DNA of 17,129 nucleotides from Actinomycetes bacterium (GCA_023424135.1 JAFAEH010000057.1:1-17129), one strand, 5' to 3'. Shown: positions 7,187 through 13,867, counted from the stretch's first letter. The notes: generated from the letters alone by a model not told the origin. Numbers and translations: made by a program.

Positions 7187-8785
7187 ATGGCGGAGGCGGA
7201 GGTGAGCGGAAGTCGCGAGCGTGCTCGCGCCGGCGCGAGTCGGCGTCGGCACTCGAAGACGGCGCTGGCGAAGGTGCAGAACGGTGTGACCACCATGCGC
7301 TTCGCGGTCGACGTAGATGACGATGACCGTCTGGTGGAGTTCCCTGAAGACACGCCGAAGGAGGAGCAGCGAGAGTTCCGTGAGCGCGCCAAGGAGCGTC
7401 TGCGGTGCGTCATCCCGGACTGCCGTGCCCCGCTGACAGGGGCTTTCCGAGAGGGCACCAAGGAGAGGCCGCGCCGGCCAGGCTTTCAGCACCTGAGCGG
7501 GACCGGGCACGAGCACGAGCCTGAGCGCCTGGCGCATCAGATGGCGAAGGCGATGCTGGGCCACTGGGCGCGGAGCCAGCACCCGGACCTGGTCGTGGAC
7601 CTCGAGAAGGCCACGCCGGATGGATCGCGCCGCCCCGACGTGACTGTGCTGGGGAGGTCGGGACACCGCGTCTACCTGGAGGTCCAGTACTCCGACCTGA
7701 CGGCCGCGGAGTGGGAGCTGCGGCACGCAGACCTGACGAGCGACGGGTCCACGGCGGTGTGGCTGTTGGGACATCGTCCTCCTCACTTTCGGCGGACCAG
7801 GAGTGGGGACCTGGCGGTCGGCAAGCTCGTGCAGAGCATGTGCGCGGCGGGCGCGATCCCGTTGTGGGTGGATCCGATCAGGCAGGAGATCATCACCGCG
7901 TGGGTGCACGACGACGAGTTCGGCCCGGTCGCGCCGATCAACGCCACAGCCGCCGACAGGTGGGACTTCGTCCCGATAGCTCAGTGCACCTTGACCCGCG
8001 ACGGGGTCATGACCCCAGACCTGGAGAACCTGCTCCGAGCCGCAGCTCGACGCAGGGCGGCCGCCGCGAAGAGGGAGTCCGAGGTGCGCGCACAGGAAGT
8101 GCAGCGACGTCGCGAGGCGGCCGAGCTCAAGCTGGCGCGCGAAGCCCGCGCCCGCGCTTGGGATGTCTCGCCGGTTCGCGCCTGGGTGCTCGCTCGGCAC
8201 GACGGCCAGATCCCTCCGTTCGTCCGTGACCCGGTGCTCCCGCACGACCAGTACTTCGCCGATGCTCTCGGGCTGGATCGCCGGCACTGGAAGGCGATGG
8301 TCTACGAGCTCACCGTGAGCTCGGAGGGGGAGTTGATCTCGTTCGAGACTCTGCTCGAGCACCTCGCTCGCGGCCGGTCTCGGACGTACGGCGACGGTCT
8401 CAAGTCGCTCAGAGAGCTCCTGCGGCGCATGGGGAGGGCGAACGTCATCGAGATCGAGTACACGCCTGGCGAGCCGTGGAAGGTCGATGCGGTCCGCAGG
8501 CGCCGGCCTTTGCTGGCGGACGCCACACCAAGTCGGATTTCGGTGGCCGAGACCGACCGGGACGCTCCGGCGGCGTCCGCGCCGGACCTCGATGAGCAGC
8601 TGCGTCACATTGGCCGGACGGCAGACGACGTGCTCGAACCCGCCTTGGTCTCCGAGTCGGGGGCGCCTCCTGACTCCGCTCTGCCGACCGTTGATCCGAT
8701 CGCCTCGCACCAAGTTGAGGGTGCACCGACTGCGTCATCCATGTGGCAGCGAGTGATCCGGCGCCTGGGGCTCATGTCTCGATGA
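7187..8785 (+). CDS. CoiA-like nuclease-fold protein with coiled coil
   Basis: This 532-residue protein is related to the competence protein CoiA family. An N-terminal zinc site is suggested by C74-x4-C79 with H102 and H108 (FQHLSGTGHEHEPERLAHQ). Then comes a restriction-like core: VVDLEKATPDGSRRPDV (D151) followed by VYLEVQYSDL (E165, Q167). The RPD…ExQ pattern is the CoiA version of the PD-(D/E)XK nuclease motif. After the core there is a strongly charged coiled coil (about 281-325, repeated RRREAAELK-type) and a C-terminal region (330-460) that may be a winged-helix fold, then a disordered tail. Canonical CoiA helps process DNA during transformation, but no com genes are nearby, so a mobile-element or DNA-defence role is as likely. 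The first 36 residues are basic; a start at GTG 7286 or ATG 7295 (MRFAVDVDDDD) is possible. Confidence 0.82.
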   Translation: MAEAEVSGSRERARAGASRRRHSKTALAKVQNGVTTMRFAVDVDDDDRLVEFPEDTPKEEQREFRERAKERLRCVIPDCRAPLTGAFREGTKERPRRPGFQHLSGTGHEHEPERLAHQMAKAMLGHWARSQHPDLVVDLEKATPDGSRRPDVTVLGRSGHRVYLEVQYSDLTAAEWELRHADLTSDGSTAVWLLGHRPPHFRRTRSGDLAVGKLVQSMCAAGAIPLWVDPIRQEIITAWVHDDEFGPVAPINATAADRWDFVPIAQCTLTRDGVMTPDLENLLRAAARRRAAAAKRESEVRAQEVQRRREAAELKLAREARARAWDVSPVRAWVLARHDGQIPPFVRDPVLPHDQYFADALGLDRRHWKAMVYELTVSSEGELISFETLLEHLARGRSRTYGDGLKSLRELLRRMGRANVIEIEYTPGEPWKVDAVRRRRPLLADATPSRISVAETDRDAPAASAPDLDEQLRHIGRTADDVLEPALVSESGAPPDSALPTVDPIASHQVEGAPTASSMWQRVIRRLGLMSR

Positions 8786-8992
8786 GGGCACTCGGGGGCG
8801 ACGGTGGGCCATGCGCCGCGCGAGCGGTCGGCGCACGTACGACACCACATGCGGAGTCCGCGGAGAGGGGCAGCGCTGCACCGATGGGCGTCGGCTGGCC
8901 CGGGGTGGGCGTCGTCGCGTGCGCAAGCGCCGTCCCCGACTCGGAACCGGCCTCGCACGCGAGGCGCGCAGGTGGCCCGGCCGCAGGGTCCA

Positions 8993-9022
8993 TTGACGAG
9001 AGGTGCGACCGGGTGCCATTCT
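8993..9022 (+). promoter_or_regulatory. Putative SigA-type promoter for the DUF4258 operon
   Basis: TTGACG (8993-8998) and CATTCT (9017-9022) are separated by 18 bases, a good match to the housekeeping consensus for this GC-rich genome. A start near 9029 would give a leader of about 110 bases containing the hairpin at 9082-9113. Confidence 0.45.
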
Positions 9023-9081
9023 GATGCTGTCGACGGCAGGACATCCCGCGACGCCAGAAACAAGATCACGACCAATATTAC

Positions 9082-9113
9082 GAGGCGCTAAGTGCTCACG
9101 CACTTGGCGCCTC
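9082..9113 (+). promoter_or_regulatory. Leader hairpin, possible attenuator
   Basis: GAGGCGCTAAGTGC and GCACTTGGCGCCTC form a 14-bp stem (one wobble pair as RNA) around a TCAC loop. It ends 26 bases before the DUF4258-like start and is followed by AAGTTATTTCTCC, only weakly T-rich. It could be a terminator/attenuator or a protein-binding site in the leader. It is also a possible end for upstream transcripts. Confidence 0.5.
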
Positions 9114-9139
9114 AAGTTATTTCTCCAAGGAGGAAGATC

Positions 9140-9499
9140 ATGTTTATGACGGAGATAACCTGCAGCGAGAACAAGGTACATCTTGCTGGTAAAGGCGCCC
9201 AACCCGCGCCGCGCCGCGCGCGTATCGGCTGTCCTCAGACGCTTCGCGGGTGGCGCTTCAGTCGGCATGCCCAGAGCGCGGTCGATGCGCGCAGGTTCAC
9301 GCCGCACGAGGTCATCGAGGCGTGCGAGCGTCCCGAGGTCGCCATGAGCGCCAACGACTACGGGTCCGGGCGGATGCGGTTCGTGCGAGGGCGCGTGGTC
9401 GTGATCGCCGTGCCAGCGAGATCCGAGATCATCACAGTCTTGCTCCGCACGTACGACACCTGGGACAACGCCGACGCGCGACAGGTGACGGGACGATGA
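9140..9499 (+). CDS. DUF4258-like protein (RelE/BrnT-type fold candidate)
   Basis: This 119-residue protein has a C-terminal two-thirds matching the DUF4258 pattern: RFSRHAQSAVDARRFTPHEV, then ERPEV, a GSGRMRFVRGRVVVIAVP strand pair and SEIITVLLRTYD. DUF4258 proteins are small and thought to be related to RelE/BrnT-type toxins, but toxicity is not shown. The start is set by a perfect AAGGAGG at 9127-9133, seven bases before ATG 9140; a longer frame to 9092 would begin inside the leader hairpin. The first 20 codons are AT-richer than the rest (MFMTEITCSENKVHL), suggesting a mosaic N-terminus. The next gene overlaps by ATGA, so the pair is translationally coupled. Confidence 0.72.
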   Translation: MFMTEITCSENKVHLAGKGAQPAPRRARIGCPQTLRGWRFSRHAQSAVDARRFTPHEVIEACERPEVAMSANDYGSGRMRFVRGRVVVIAVPARSEIITVLLRTYDTWDNADARQVTGR

Positions 9500-9858
9500 G
9501 GGCCACCGAGACGTGCACCGGCTGGGTCACGTCGCTACGAGGAGAGACCGTGCTCTACACGGGCACCACTTACGTCCGTGGCGAGCGCATGGTGCGGGCT
9601 GAACTCCGTCGCCAGACCGAGCGCCTCGGCGGCCGTAACGCGCCCGACAAGTCTCTGACTGTGACGGTCCTCGTTTCCGGGGAGACCTGGAGTGGACCCC
9701 TCACCGACGAGACGCGGCGCTACAGCCAGAAGGCATCGTTCATCGAACGGGTCACCCGGAAGACCGGGCGACACGTCCACGTGATCGACAGCGTGGGCTA
9801 CGAGACGCTCCTGGACGGCGGGCAAGCTCGCTGCTACGAGTTGATCGCGCCCTCCTGA
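9496..9858 (+). CDS. Unknown 120-residue protein coupled to DUF4258 gene
   Basis: The start ATG overlaps the upstream TGA (ATGA), which implies translational coupling and a shared function. The protein begins MRATETCTGWVTSLRGETVLYTG and has a probable beta-rich N-terminal half (ETVLYTGTTYVRGERMVRAELRR, then TVTVLVSGETWSG), with a basic helix near SFIERVTRKTGRHVHVID. There is no signal peptide, membrane helix or known motif. As the partner of a possible RelE-fold protein it could be an antitoxin or accessory factor, but it has no recognisable DNA-binding domain. I do not recognise the family. Codon use resembles the rest of the island. Confidence 0.65.
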   Translation: MRATETCTGWVTSLRGETVLYTGTTYVRGERMVRAELRRQTERLGGRNAPDKSLTVTVLVSGETWSGPLTDETRRYSQKASFIERVTRKTGRHVHVIDSVGYETLLDGGQARCYELIAPS

Positions 9859-9875
9859 CCTGGCACTTCCCAGGT
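9858..9875 (+). terminator. Small hairpin just after the coupled pair
   Basis: ACCTGG and CCAGGT form a 6-bp perfect stem with a CACTTC loop, beginning at the stop codon of the 120-residue gene. There is no T-tract, so termination is only possible. Confidence 0.3.
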
Positions 9876-9906
9876 GTGCCTGGACCGCTGCAAGAGGTGT
9901 GCCTGG
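9872..9906. repeat. 12-bp direct repeat AGGTGTGCCTGG
   Basis: AGGTGTGCCTGG occurs at 9872-9883 and again at 9895-9906, a spacing of 23 bases (about two helical turns). This could be a paired protein-binding site or an element-end remnant. I see no copy near the left side of the island. Confidence 0.4.
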
Positions 9907-9999
9907 GGCGGCGTGATCCTCTGCGTCGCGCAAGGTCAGCGAGTTTCGGGAACCACCCACAGAGGGGTTGTCCGTCCAGGACAGCCTGAGCACGGTGGG

Positions 10000-10034
10000 A
10001 AACCCCCGGTCGGAGAGTCTCCGACCGGGGGTTT
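10000..10034 (+). terminator. Strong rho-independent terminator
   Basis: AAACCCCCGGTCGGAG (10000-10015) pairs perfectly with CTCCGACCGGGGGTTT (10019-10034) around a 3-base loop, followed by one more T. The A-run on the left and T-run on the right make it usable in both directions. It lies 141 bases after the last plus-strand gene, so its cognate transcript may be long or may be an unrecognised RNA. Confidence 0.85.
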
Positions 10035-10035
10035 T

Positions 10036-10068
10036 CGTCTGCACGGCCGACGTGGGGCCGTGCAGACG
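10036..10068. terminator. Second hairpin directly after the terminator
   Basis: CGTCTGCACGGCC (10036-10048) pairs perfectly with GGCCGTGCAGACG (10056-10068), a 13-bp stem with a 7-base loop. It begins one base after the T-run of the first hairpin. On the minus strand it is followed by four A residues rather than T residues, so by itself it is not a classic intrinsic terminator. It may serve as a back-up or an RNA-stability element. Confidence 0.5.
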
Positions 10069-10220
10069 CTCCTCGGTGCGGGGCCGGGTCAGCGCGCTCC
10101 GGGTCAGGTGCTCACGAGACGTCGACCTTCTCGACCATCCGGCCCGCCCAGCCCGTTCCGGCCGCCGCGGTCCGGATCGCACGGGCGCGGCGTCCTCGTG
10201 TCGTGATCGGCTTCCGGGGA

Positions 10221-10253
10221 ACCCGTCCGCGCGTAGCCCGGCCGCGGACGGGT
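10221..10253 (-). terminator. Hairpin downstream of the PadR gene
   Basis: ACCCGTCCGCG (10221-10231) pairs perfectly with CGCGGACGGGT (10243-10253), an 11-bp stem with an 11-base loop. It starts nine bases beyond the PadR stop on the minus strand. GC-rich terminators without a U-tract are common in actinobacteria. Confidence 0.5.
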
Positions 10254-10261
10254 GACGGTGC

Positions 10262-10783
10262 TCAGCCCGTCCAGGACGTGATGCGCTCGCGGGACTCGGT
10301 GATCCAGTCGAGGGTGGCGCGGCCGCGGTGCAGGCCGGCGTCGAGGGTGAGCAGGGCCCAGCGCTCGTCGGGGTGGTCGGGGTCGAGGGTCGCGCGGATC
10401 TGCTCCAGTGCGGCGATGCGGCGACGGACCTCCTGCTCGGTGTGCGTGAGCAGTGCGAGCGCGTCGTCGGGACCGAGCTGTCGGCCGAGGAACAGCCGCA
10501 GGAGCACGCCGTCACGGGGTGGTGCGGGCTCAGGCGGGGTGCGGAGCAGCTCGCGCAGGCGCGCACGTCCGGCGTCGGTGAGGGTGAACCGCGCGTCGTC
10601 GTCGCGGCCGACGAGGCCCGCGGCCTCCAGCCGCGCGAGCGTGGGGTAGATCTGCCCGTAGCTCTCGGTCCAGAAGTGGCCGAGCGTCTCGAGGATCTCC
10701 TGACGCACGCGGTAGCCGGACATGGGTGCGAGCGAGAGCGCGCCGAGGACGGCGACCTCGGTCTGTGACGGTGGGCGCGGCAC
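10262..10783 (-). CDS. PadR family transcriptional regulator
   Basis: This 173-residue protein has the PadR winged-helix domain in its first 80 residues: TEVAVLGALSLAPMSGYRVR, then the hallmark HFWTESYGQIYPTLARLEAAGLV and a wing ending FTLTDAGRARL. The C-terminal half is the helical dimerisation region of the longer PadR type (VirR-like). PadR proteins repress neighbouring genes, often transporters or detoxification genes, and release DNA on binding phenolic or other ligands. The GTG start at 10783 has no ribosome site and lies just after an AGATAC box, so the mRNA is probably leaderless. It is divergent from a small membrane protein, with a palindrome in the 39-base gap, indicating autoregulation and control of that neighbour. 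Confidence 0.9.
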   Translation of the reverse strand: MPRPPSQTEVAVLGALSLAPMSGYRVRQEILETLGHFWTESYGQIYPTLARLEAAGLVGRDDDARFTLTDAGRARLRELLRTPPEPAPPRDGVLLRLFLGRQLGPDDALALLTHTEQEVRRRIAALEQIRATLDPDHPDERWALLTLDAGLHRGRATLDWITESRERITSWTG

Positions 10784-10794
10784 GCCATTGACTG

Positions 10795-10810
10795 TATCTG
10801 ACAGATATAT
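10795..10810. promoter_or_regulatory. Palindromic operator with overlapping -10 boxes
   Basis: TATCTG (10795-10800) and CAGATA (10802-10807) form a perfect palindrome around one base in the 39-base gap between the divergent PadR and membrane-protein genes. TATAT-like -10 sequences for both directions overlap it, so a bound dimer would block both promoters. PadR itself is the obvious candidate. Confidence 0.6.
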
Positions 10811-10822
10811 GAACCTGGGGGC

Positions 10823-11206
10823 ATGACCCAGATCGCCCTCGTCGCCGCGCTCGTCGTCCTCGGAGCGCTGGCCGTCGGGCAGGTGCTGCTCGCCGCGGGC
10901 GCACCGCTGGGCCGGTTCGCCTGGGGAGGCGCGCACGACGTGCTTCCCCGGCGGCTGCGGGTCGGCAGCATCGTGGCCGTCGTCCTGTACGGGGTCTTCG
11001 CGCTGCTCCTGCTGCACCGCGCGGGTGCGGTCGACCTCCTGCCGGACGCCGTGGCGCGCGTCGGCACCTGGGTGCTCGTCGGGTACCTCGTCGTCGGGAC
11101 CGTGATGAACGCGCTGTCCCGCAGCCGTGCCGAGGCCCTGACCATGGCCCCGACGAGCGCGGTCCTCGCGGTGCTCGTGCTCGTCGTCGCGACGTCGTCC
11201 GCCTGA
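10823..11206 (+). CDS. Small four-helix membrane protein
   Basis: This 127-residue protein has four hydrophobic segments (about 3-25, 47-66, 75-96 and 105-125). A glycine/arginine-rich loop follows the first (GAPLGRFAWGGAHDVLPRRLRVGS), a pattern seen in small uncharacterised actinobacterial membrane proteins. No catalytic motif is evident. A GGGGG ribosome site lies immediately before ATG 10823, very close to the putative -10 box. Divergent transcription from PadR with a shared operator suggests it is the PadR target, possibly for export or envelope stress. Function is unassigned. Confidence 0.82.
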   Translation: MTQIALVAALVVLGALAVGQVLLAAGAPLGRFAWGGAHDVLPRRLRVGSIVAVVLYGVFALLLLHRAGAVDLLPDAVARVGTWVLVGYLVVGTVMNALSRSRAEALTMAPTSAVLAVLVLVVATSSA

Positions 11207-11237
11207 CGCCCGCGCTGCGGCGCGACCGGCTCGCGCC

Positions 11238-11243
11238 TACGAT
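11238..11243 (+). promoter_or_regulatory. Putative -10 box, leaderless VOC gene
   Basis: TACGAT ends seven bases before ATG 11251, the usual distance from a -10 box to a transcription start, so the message may begin at the start codon. No good -35 element is seen. Confidence 0.4.
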
Positions 11244-11250
11244 CCCTGGC

Positions 11251-11634
11251 ATGTCGTGCCGGATCAGCGAGCTCGTCCTCGATGTCGCCGACCCCGAGCG
11301 CCTCGCCGCGTTCTGGTGCGACGTCCTCGGGTACGTCGAGGTCGGGCGGGAGGACGACGGTGCCGTGGAGATCGGCCCGCCCGACGTCGGCTTCGGCGGA
11401 CCGCAGCCGACGATCGTCCTGAGCCCCAGCAGCGACCCGCGTCTCGGCCAGCTCCCGCTGCACATCGACGTCAGCCCGACCGACCGCGACCAGGACGCCG
11501 AGCTCGCGCGCCTGCTCGCGCTCGGAGCCCGGCCCGTCGACGTCGGCCAGGGTCCGGACGTGACCTGGCACGTGCTCGCCGACCCCGAGGGCAACGAGTT
11601 CTGCCTGCTGCGCCGGCGGCTCGACCCGGTCTGA
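11251..11634 (+). CDS. VOC family (glyoxalase-like) protein
   Basis: This 127-residue protein is a single-chain vicinal oxygen chelate protein of the glyoxalase-like type. It opens with ISELVLDVADPERLAAFWCDVLGY, a standard first beta-alpha-beta motif. The second half has LPLHIDVSPTDRDQDAELARLLALGA and finishes with TWHVLADPEGNEFCLL, the typical last strand containing the metal-ligand glutamate (EGNEF). Members include glyoxalases, dioxygenases and antibiotic-binding proteins; the substrate cannot be told. Length is normal. A TACGAT box seven bases upstream suggests leaderless expression. The DUF/annotation level is firm but the specific function is not. Confidence 0.9.
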   Translation: MSCRISELVLDVADPERLAAFWCDVLGYVEVGREDDGAVEIGPPDVGFGGPQPTIVLSPSSDPRLGQLPLHIDVSPTDRDQDAELARLLALGARPVDVGQGPDVTWHVLADPEGNEFCLLRRRLDPV

Positions 11635-11662
11635 CGCGCCGCGCGGGGGTGGGTCCGGCCGT

Positions 11663-11678
11663 GTCACCACGCGGTGAC
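11663..11678. repeat. Inverted repeat after the VOC gene
   Basis: GTCACC and GGTGAC form a 6-bp perfect stem around ACGC, 29 bases after the VOC stop. It may be a weak terminator or part of the control region for the following ORF. Confidence 0.3.
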
Positions 11679-11685
11679 GTGGCGG

Positions 11686-11751
11686 GAGTTTCCCCGCGAG
11701 TTTCTGTTCCAGATGGGCAGTCGCACGTGCGAGAAACTCACCATGAAACTC
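11686..11751. promoter_or_regulatory. Symmetric array of four GAGTTTC heptamers
   Basis: GAGTTTC occurs at 11686 and 11698, and its complement GAAACTC at 11733 and 11745. The two copies in each arm are exactly 12 bases apart, so the whole array has two-fold symmetry about roughly 11718. This is unlikely by chance in GC-rich DNA and resembles a multi-dimer operator. The protein that would bind it is unknown. Confidence 0.45.
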
Positions 11752-11954
11752 GAGCTCGTCGGCGAGGCGCCGAGCTCTCGTTGCGGTCCGAAGACGTGCG
11801 CGAGCGGGCCGCGAGACTGATCGAGCTCGTCCCGCGCGCCGTCGAGGTCGCCGCGCAGGACCCGCACGTCACGGCCCTGCCGAGCGACCTGCCGGGACGA
11901 CTGGCCGAGCGGGTGGCGCAGCGGGCCGCACAGTGCCTGCGCACGGTGGAATGA
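11727..11954 (+). CDS. Possible small helical protein
   Basis: A 75-codon frame from GTG 11727 ends at TGA 11952-11954, 38 bases before the ABC-F start. Its later part (SLRSEDVRERAARLIELVPRAV, then AERVAQRAAQ) looks like real amphipathic helix, while the first 18 residues are arginine-rich and less convincing. A shorter start at the GTG of DVRERA is also possible. There is no clear ribosome site and no family I recognise. It might be a genuine small ORF or the remains of one. Codon use is consistent with its neighbours. Confidence 0.35.
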   Translation: MRETHHETRARRRGAELSLRSEDVRERAARLIELVPRAVEVAAQDPHVTALPSDLPGRLAERVAQRAAQCLRTVE

Positions 11955-11991
11955 CGACGACACCCGCGCGCTCGCCGGGCAGGATGGACCC

Positions 11992-13638
11992 ATGAGCGCG
12001 ACCCTGCAGGCCCGTGGGGTCGCAGCATCCTTCGGCGAGCGTGAGCTGTTCCGCGGGCTCGACCTGGTCGTCGCCCCGGGCGACGTCGTCGGGCTCGTCG
12101 GGCCCAACGGCGCGGGCAAGACGACACTGCTGCGCATCCTCGCAGGTCAGCGCCCCGCCGACGCGGGATCGGTGAGCCTGTCGCCGTCGAGCGCGCAGGT
12201 CGGGTACCTCGTCCAGGAGGTCGAGCGGCGCGACGACGAGTCCGTGCGGACGTTCCTGGAGCGGCGCACGGGCGTGGCGGGCGCGCAGCGCGCCATGGAC
12301 GACGCGGCCGACGCGCTCGCCGCCGACGCCCCCGGTGCGGCGGACCTGTTCACCGACGCGCTGGAGCGGTGGACGGCGCTGGGCGGTGCGGACCTCGACG
12401 CACGGCTGGGCGTCGTCGCGGACGACCTGGGGCTGGGCGTCGACCTCGACCTGCCGATGACGGCCCTGTCGGGCGGGCAGGCCGCGCGCGTCGGGCTCGC
12501 GGCGCTGCTGCTGTCCCGGTTCGACCTCTACCTGCTCGACGAGCCGACGAACGACCTGGACGCCGACGGCCTGGACCGGCTGGAGGAGTTCGTGCAGCGC
12601 GCGCCCGCGCCCGTCGTCGTCGTGAGCCACGACCGGGAGTTCCTCGCGCGGACCGTCACGACGGTCGTCGAGATCGACCGCTCCCTGCAGCGCGTCGCCA
12701 CCTACGGCGGCTCGTACGACGCCTACCTGGAGGAGCGCTCGACCGCCCGTCGTCAGGCCCGGGAGGCCTACGACGAGTACGCGGCACGCCGCGACGCGCT
12801 GACCGCCCGCGCCCGCATGCAGCGCGCGTGGATGGAGAAGGGCGTGCGCAACGCACGACGCAAGGCCACCGACGGGGACAAGCACGTCAAGCACCACCGC
12901 GGGCAGACGTCCGAGAAGCAGGCGGCGAAGGCGCGGCAGTCCGACCGCATGATCGAGCGTCTCGACGTCGTCGAGGAGCCCCGCAAGGAGTGGCGCCTGC
13001 AGATGACCATCGCGTCGGCACCCCGCTCCGGGGACGTCGTCGCCACCGCGCGCGGGGCGCTGGTACGCCGGGGCGACTTCACGCTCGGTCCGGTGGACCT
13101 GCAGCTCGACCGGCAGGACCGGGTCGCGGTCACGGGGCCGAACGGGTCGGGCAAGTCGACGCTGCTCGGGCTGCTGCTGGGGCGGCTGGCCCCCGACGAG
13201 GGTGCGGCGTCCCTGGGCTCGGGCGTGCTGGTCGGCGAGGTCGACCAGGCGCGCGCGGTCTTCGAGGGTGACGAGCCCGTCGGTGAGGCGTTCGCGCGCG
13301 AGGTCCCGGACTGGCCGACGGCGGACGTGCGCACGCTGCTCGCGAAGTTCGGCCTCGGCGGGCACCAGGTCGCACGGCCCGCGGCGTCGCTGTCCCCGGG
13401 TGAGCGCACACGCGCCGCGCTCGCGCTGCTGCAGGCCAGGGGCGTGAACCTGCTGGTGCTCGACGAGCCGACGAACCACCTGGACCTGCCGGCGATCGAG
13501 CAGCTCGAGCAGGCGATCGACGCGTTCGACGGGACCGTCCTGCTCGTCACCCACGACCGGCGGATGCTCGACACCGTGCGCCTGACGCGCCGATGGCACG
13601 TCGAGGACGGGACCGTCGAGGAGGTCCGGCCCGACTGA
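11992..13638 (+). CDS. ABC-F family ATPase
   Basis: This 548-residue protein has two ABC ATPase domains in one chain and no membrane segment, the mark of the ABC-F group that acts on ribosomes (translation factors and ribosome-protecting antibiotic resistance). The first domain has GPNGAGKT (37-44), LSGGQ (159-163) and LYLLDEPTND with E184. The second has GPNGSGKS (382-389), a variant signature LSPGE (467-471) and LLVLDEPTNH with E492. The linker between them is rich in arginine and lysine (VRNARRKATDGDKHVKHH), as expected for the P-site tRNA interaction motif. All catalytic residues are present. An AGGA lies upstream of ATG 11992. Whether it confers resistance or is a housekeeping factor cannot be judged from sequence. 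Confidence 0.93.
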   Translation: MSATLQARGVAASFGERELFRGLDLVVAPGDVVGLVGPNGAGKTTLLRILAGQRPADAGSVSLSPSSAQVGYLVQEVERRDDESVRTFLERRTGVAGAQRAMDDAADALAADAPGAADLFTDALERWTALGGADLDARLGVVADDLGLGVDLDLPMTALSGGQAARVGLAALLLSRFDLYLLDEPTNDLDADGLDRLEEFVQRAPAPVVVVSHDREFLARTVTTVVEIDRSLQRVATYGGSYDAYLEERSTARRQAREAYDEYAARRDALTARARMQRAWMEKGVRNARRKATDGDKHVKHHRGQTSEKQAAKARQSDRMIERLDVVEEPRKEWRLQMTIASAPRSGDVVATARGALVRRGDFTLGPVDLQLDRQDRVAVTGPNGSGKSTLLGLLLGRLAPDEGAASLGSGVLVGEVDQARAVFEGDEPVGEAFAREVPDWPTADVRTLLAKFGLGGHQVARPAASLSPGERTRAALALLQARGVNLLVLDEPTNHLDLPAIEQLEQAIDAFDGTVLLVTHDRRMLDTVRLTRRWHVEDGTVEEVRPD

Positions 13639-13849
13639 CGCGGGTCGGGTCGGCGGTCCCTGGCGCGCCGGTGCCGTTCGCGCATCGCGCGGCCCACCGG
13701 CTCGGGCCCGACGGACGCGGCACGACGGTCCTCACGACGCGTGCGCGTGGCAGAACGGGCCCACAGGCCCGAGGTCCGGCGGTCGCCCGCAGCGACCTAC
13801 CGCCCGAGGCATCGCGCACGCCGGGGTTCCGGTTCGCACGGTTCCTCCC

Positions 13850-13855
13850 TAACCT
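13850..13855 (+). promoter_or_regulatory. Putative -10 box of the Tat-protein gene
   Basis: TAACCT lies 52 bases before ATG 13908. A weak TTCCGG sits 17 bases upstream of it. The resulting leader would carry the hairpin at 13868-13892. Confidence 0.3.
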
Positions 13856-13867
13856 GGGTGAGGTCGA

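Larger units (their letters stand above)
8786..9139. other. Gene-free stretch with promoter and leader hairpin
   Basis: Several overlapping short frames exist but they are arginine/proline-rich and lack ribosome sites, so I call no gene. The left 200 bases show nothing else. The right part holds a sigma-70-like promoter, an AT-rich patch near 9070-9081 and a strong hairpin ahead of the DUF4258-like gene. Confidence 0.6.
9859..10261. other. Gene-free island boundary region
   Basis: No frame here looks coding. The stretch contains a 12-bp direct repeat (9872-9906), a strong intrinsic terminator (10000-10034), a second 13-bp hairpin directly behind it (10036-10068) and a third hairpin 10 bases downstream of the PadR stop (10221-10253). 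No tRNA or other known RNA could be recognised. Composition and gene type change across it, so it is the likely right edge of the accessory island. Confidence 0.6.

Noticed and set aside
9876..10000. tRNA, tmRNA or SRP RNA before the strong terminator
   Set aside because: No T-arm, anticodon arm or other conserved RNA core could be found by eye.
11743..11820. 25-codon frame from ATG 11743 (MKLELVGEAPSSRCG)
   Set aside because: Very short, lies partly in the symmetric heptamer array, no ribosome site; kept only as a possibility beside the 75-codon frame.
12656..13599. Long antisense frames opposite the ABC-F gene
   Set aside because: They mirror the strongly supported ABC-F coding sequence, have no motifs and arise from GC-rich third positions.
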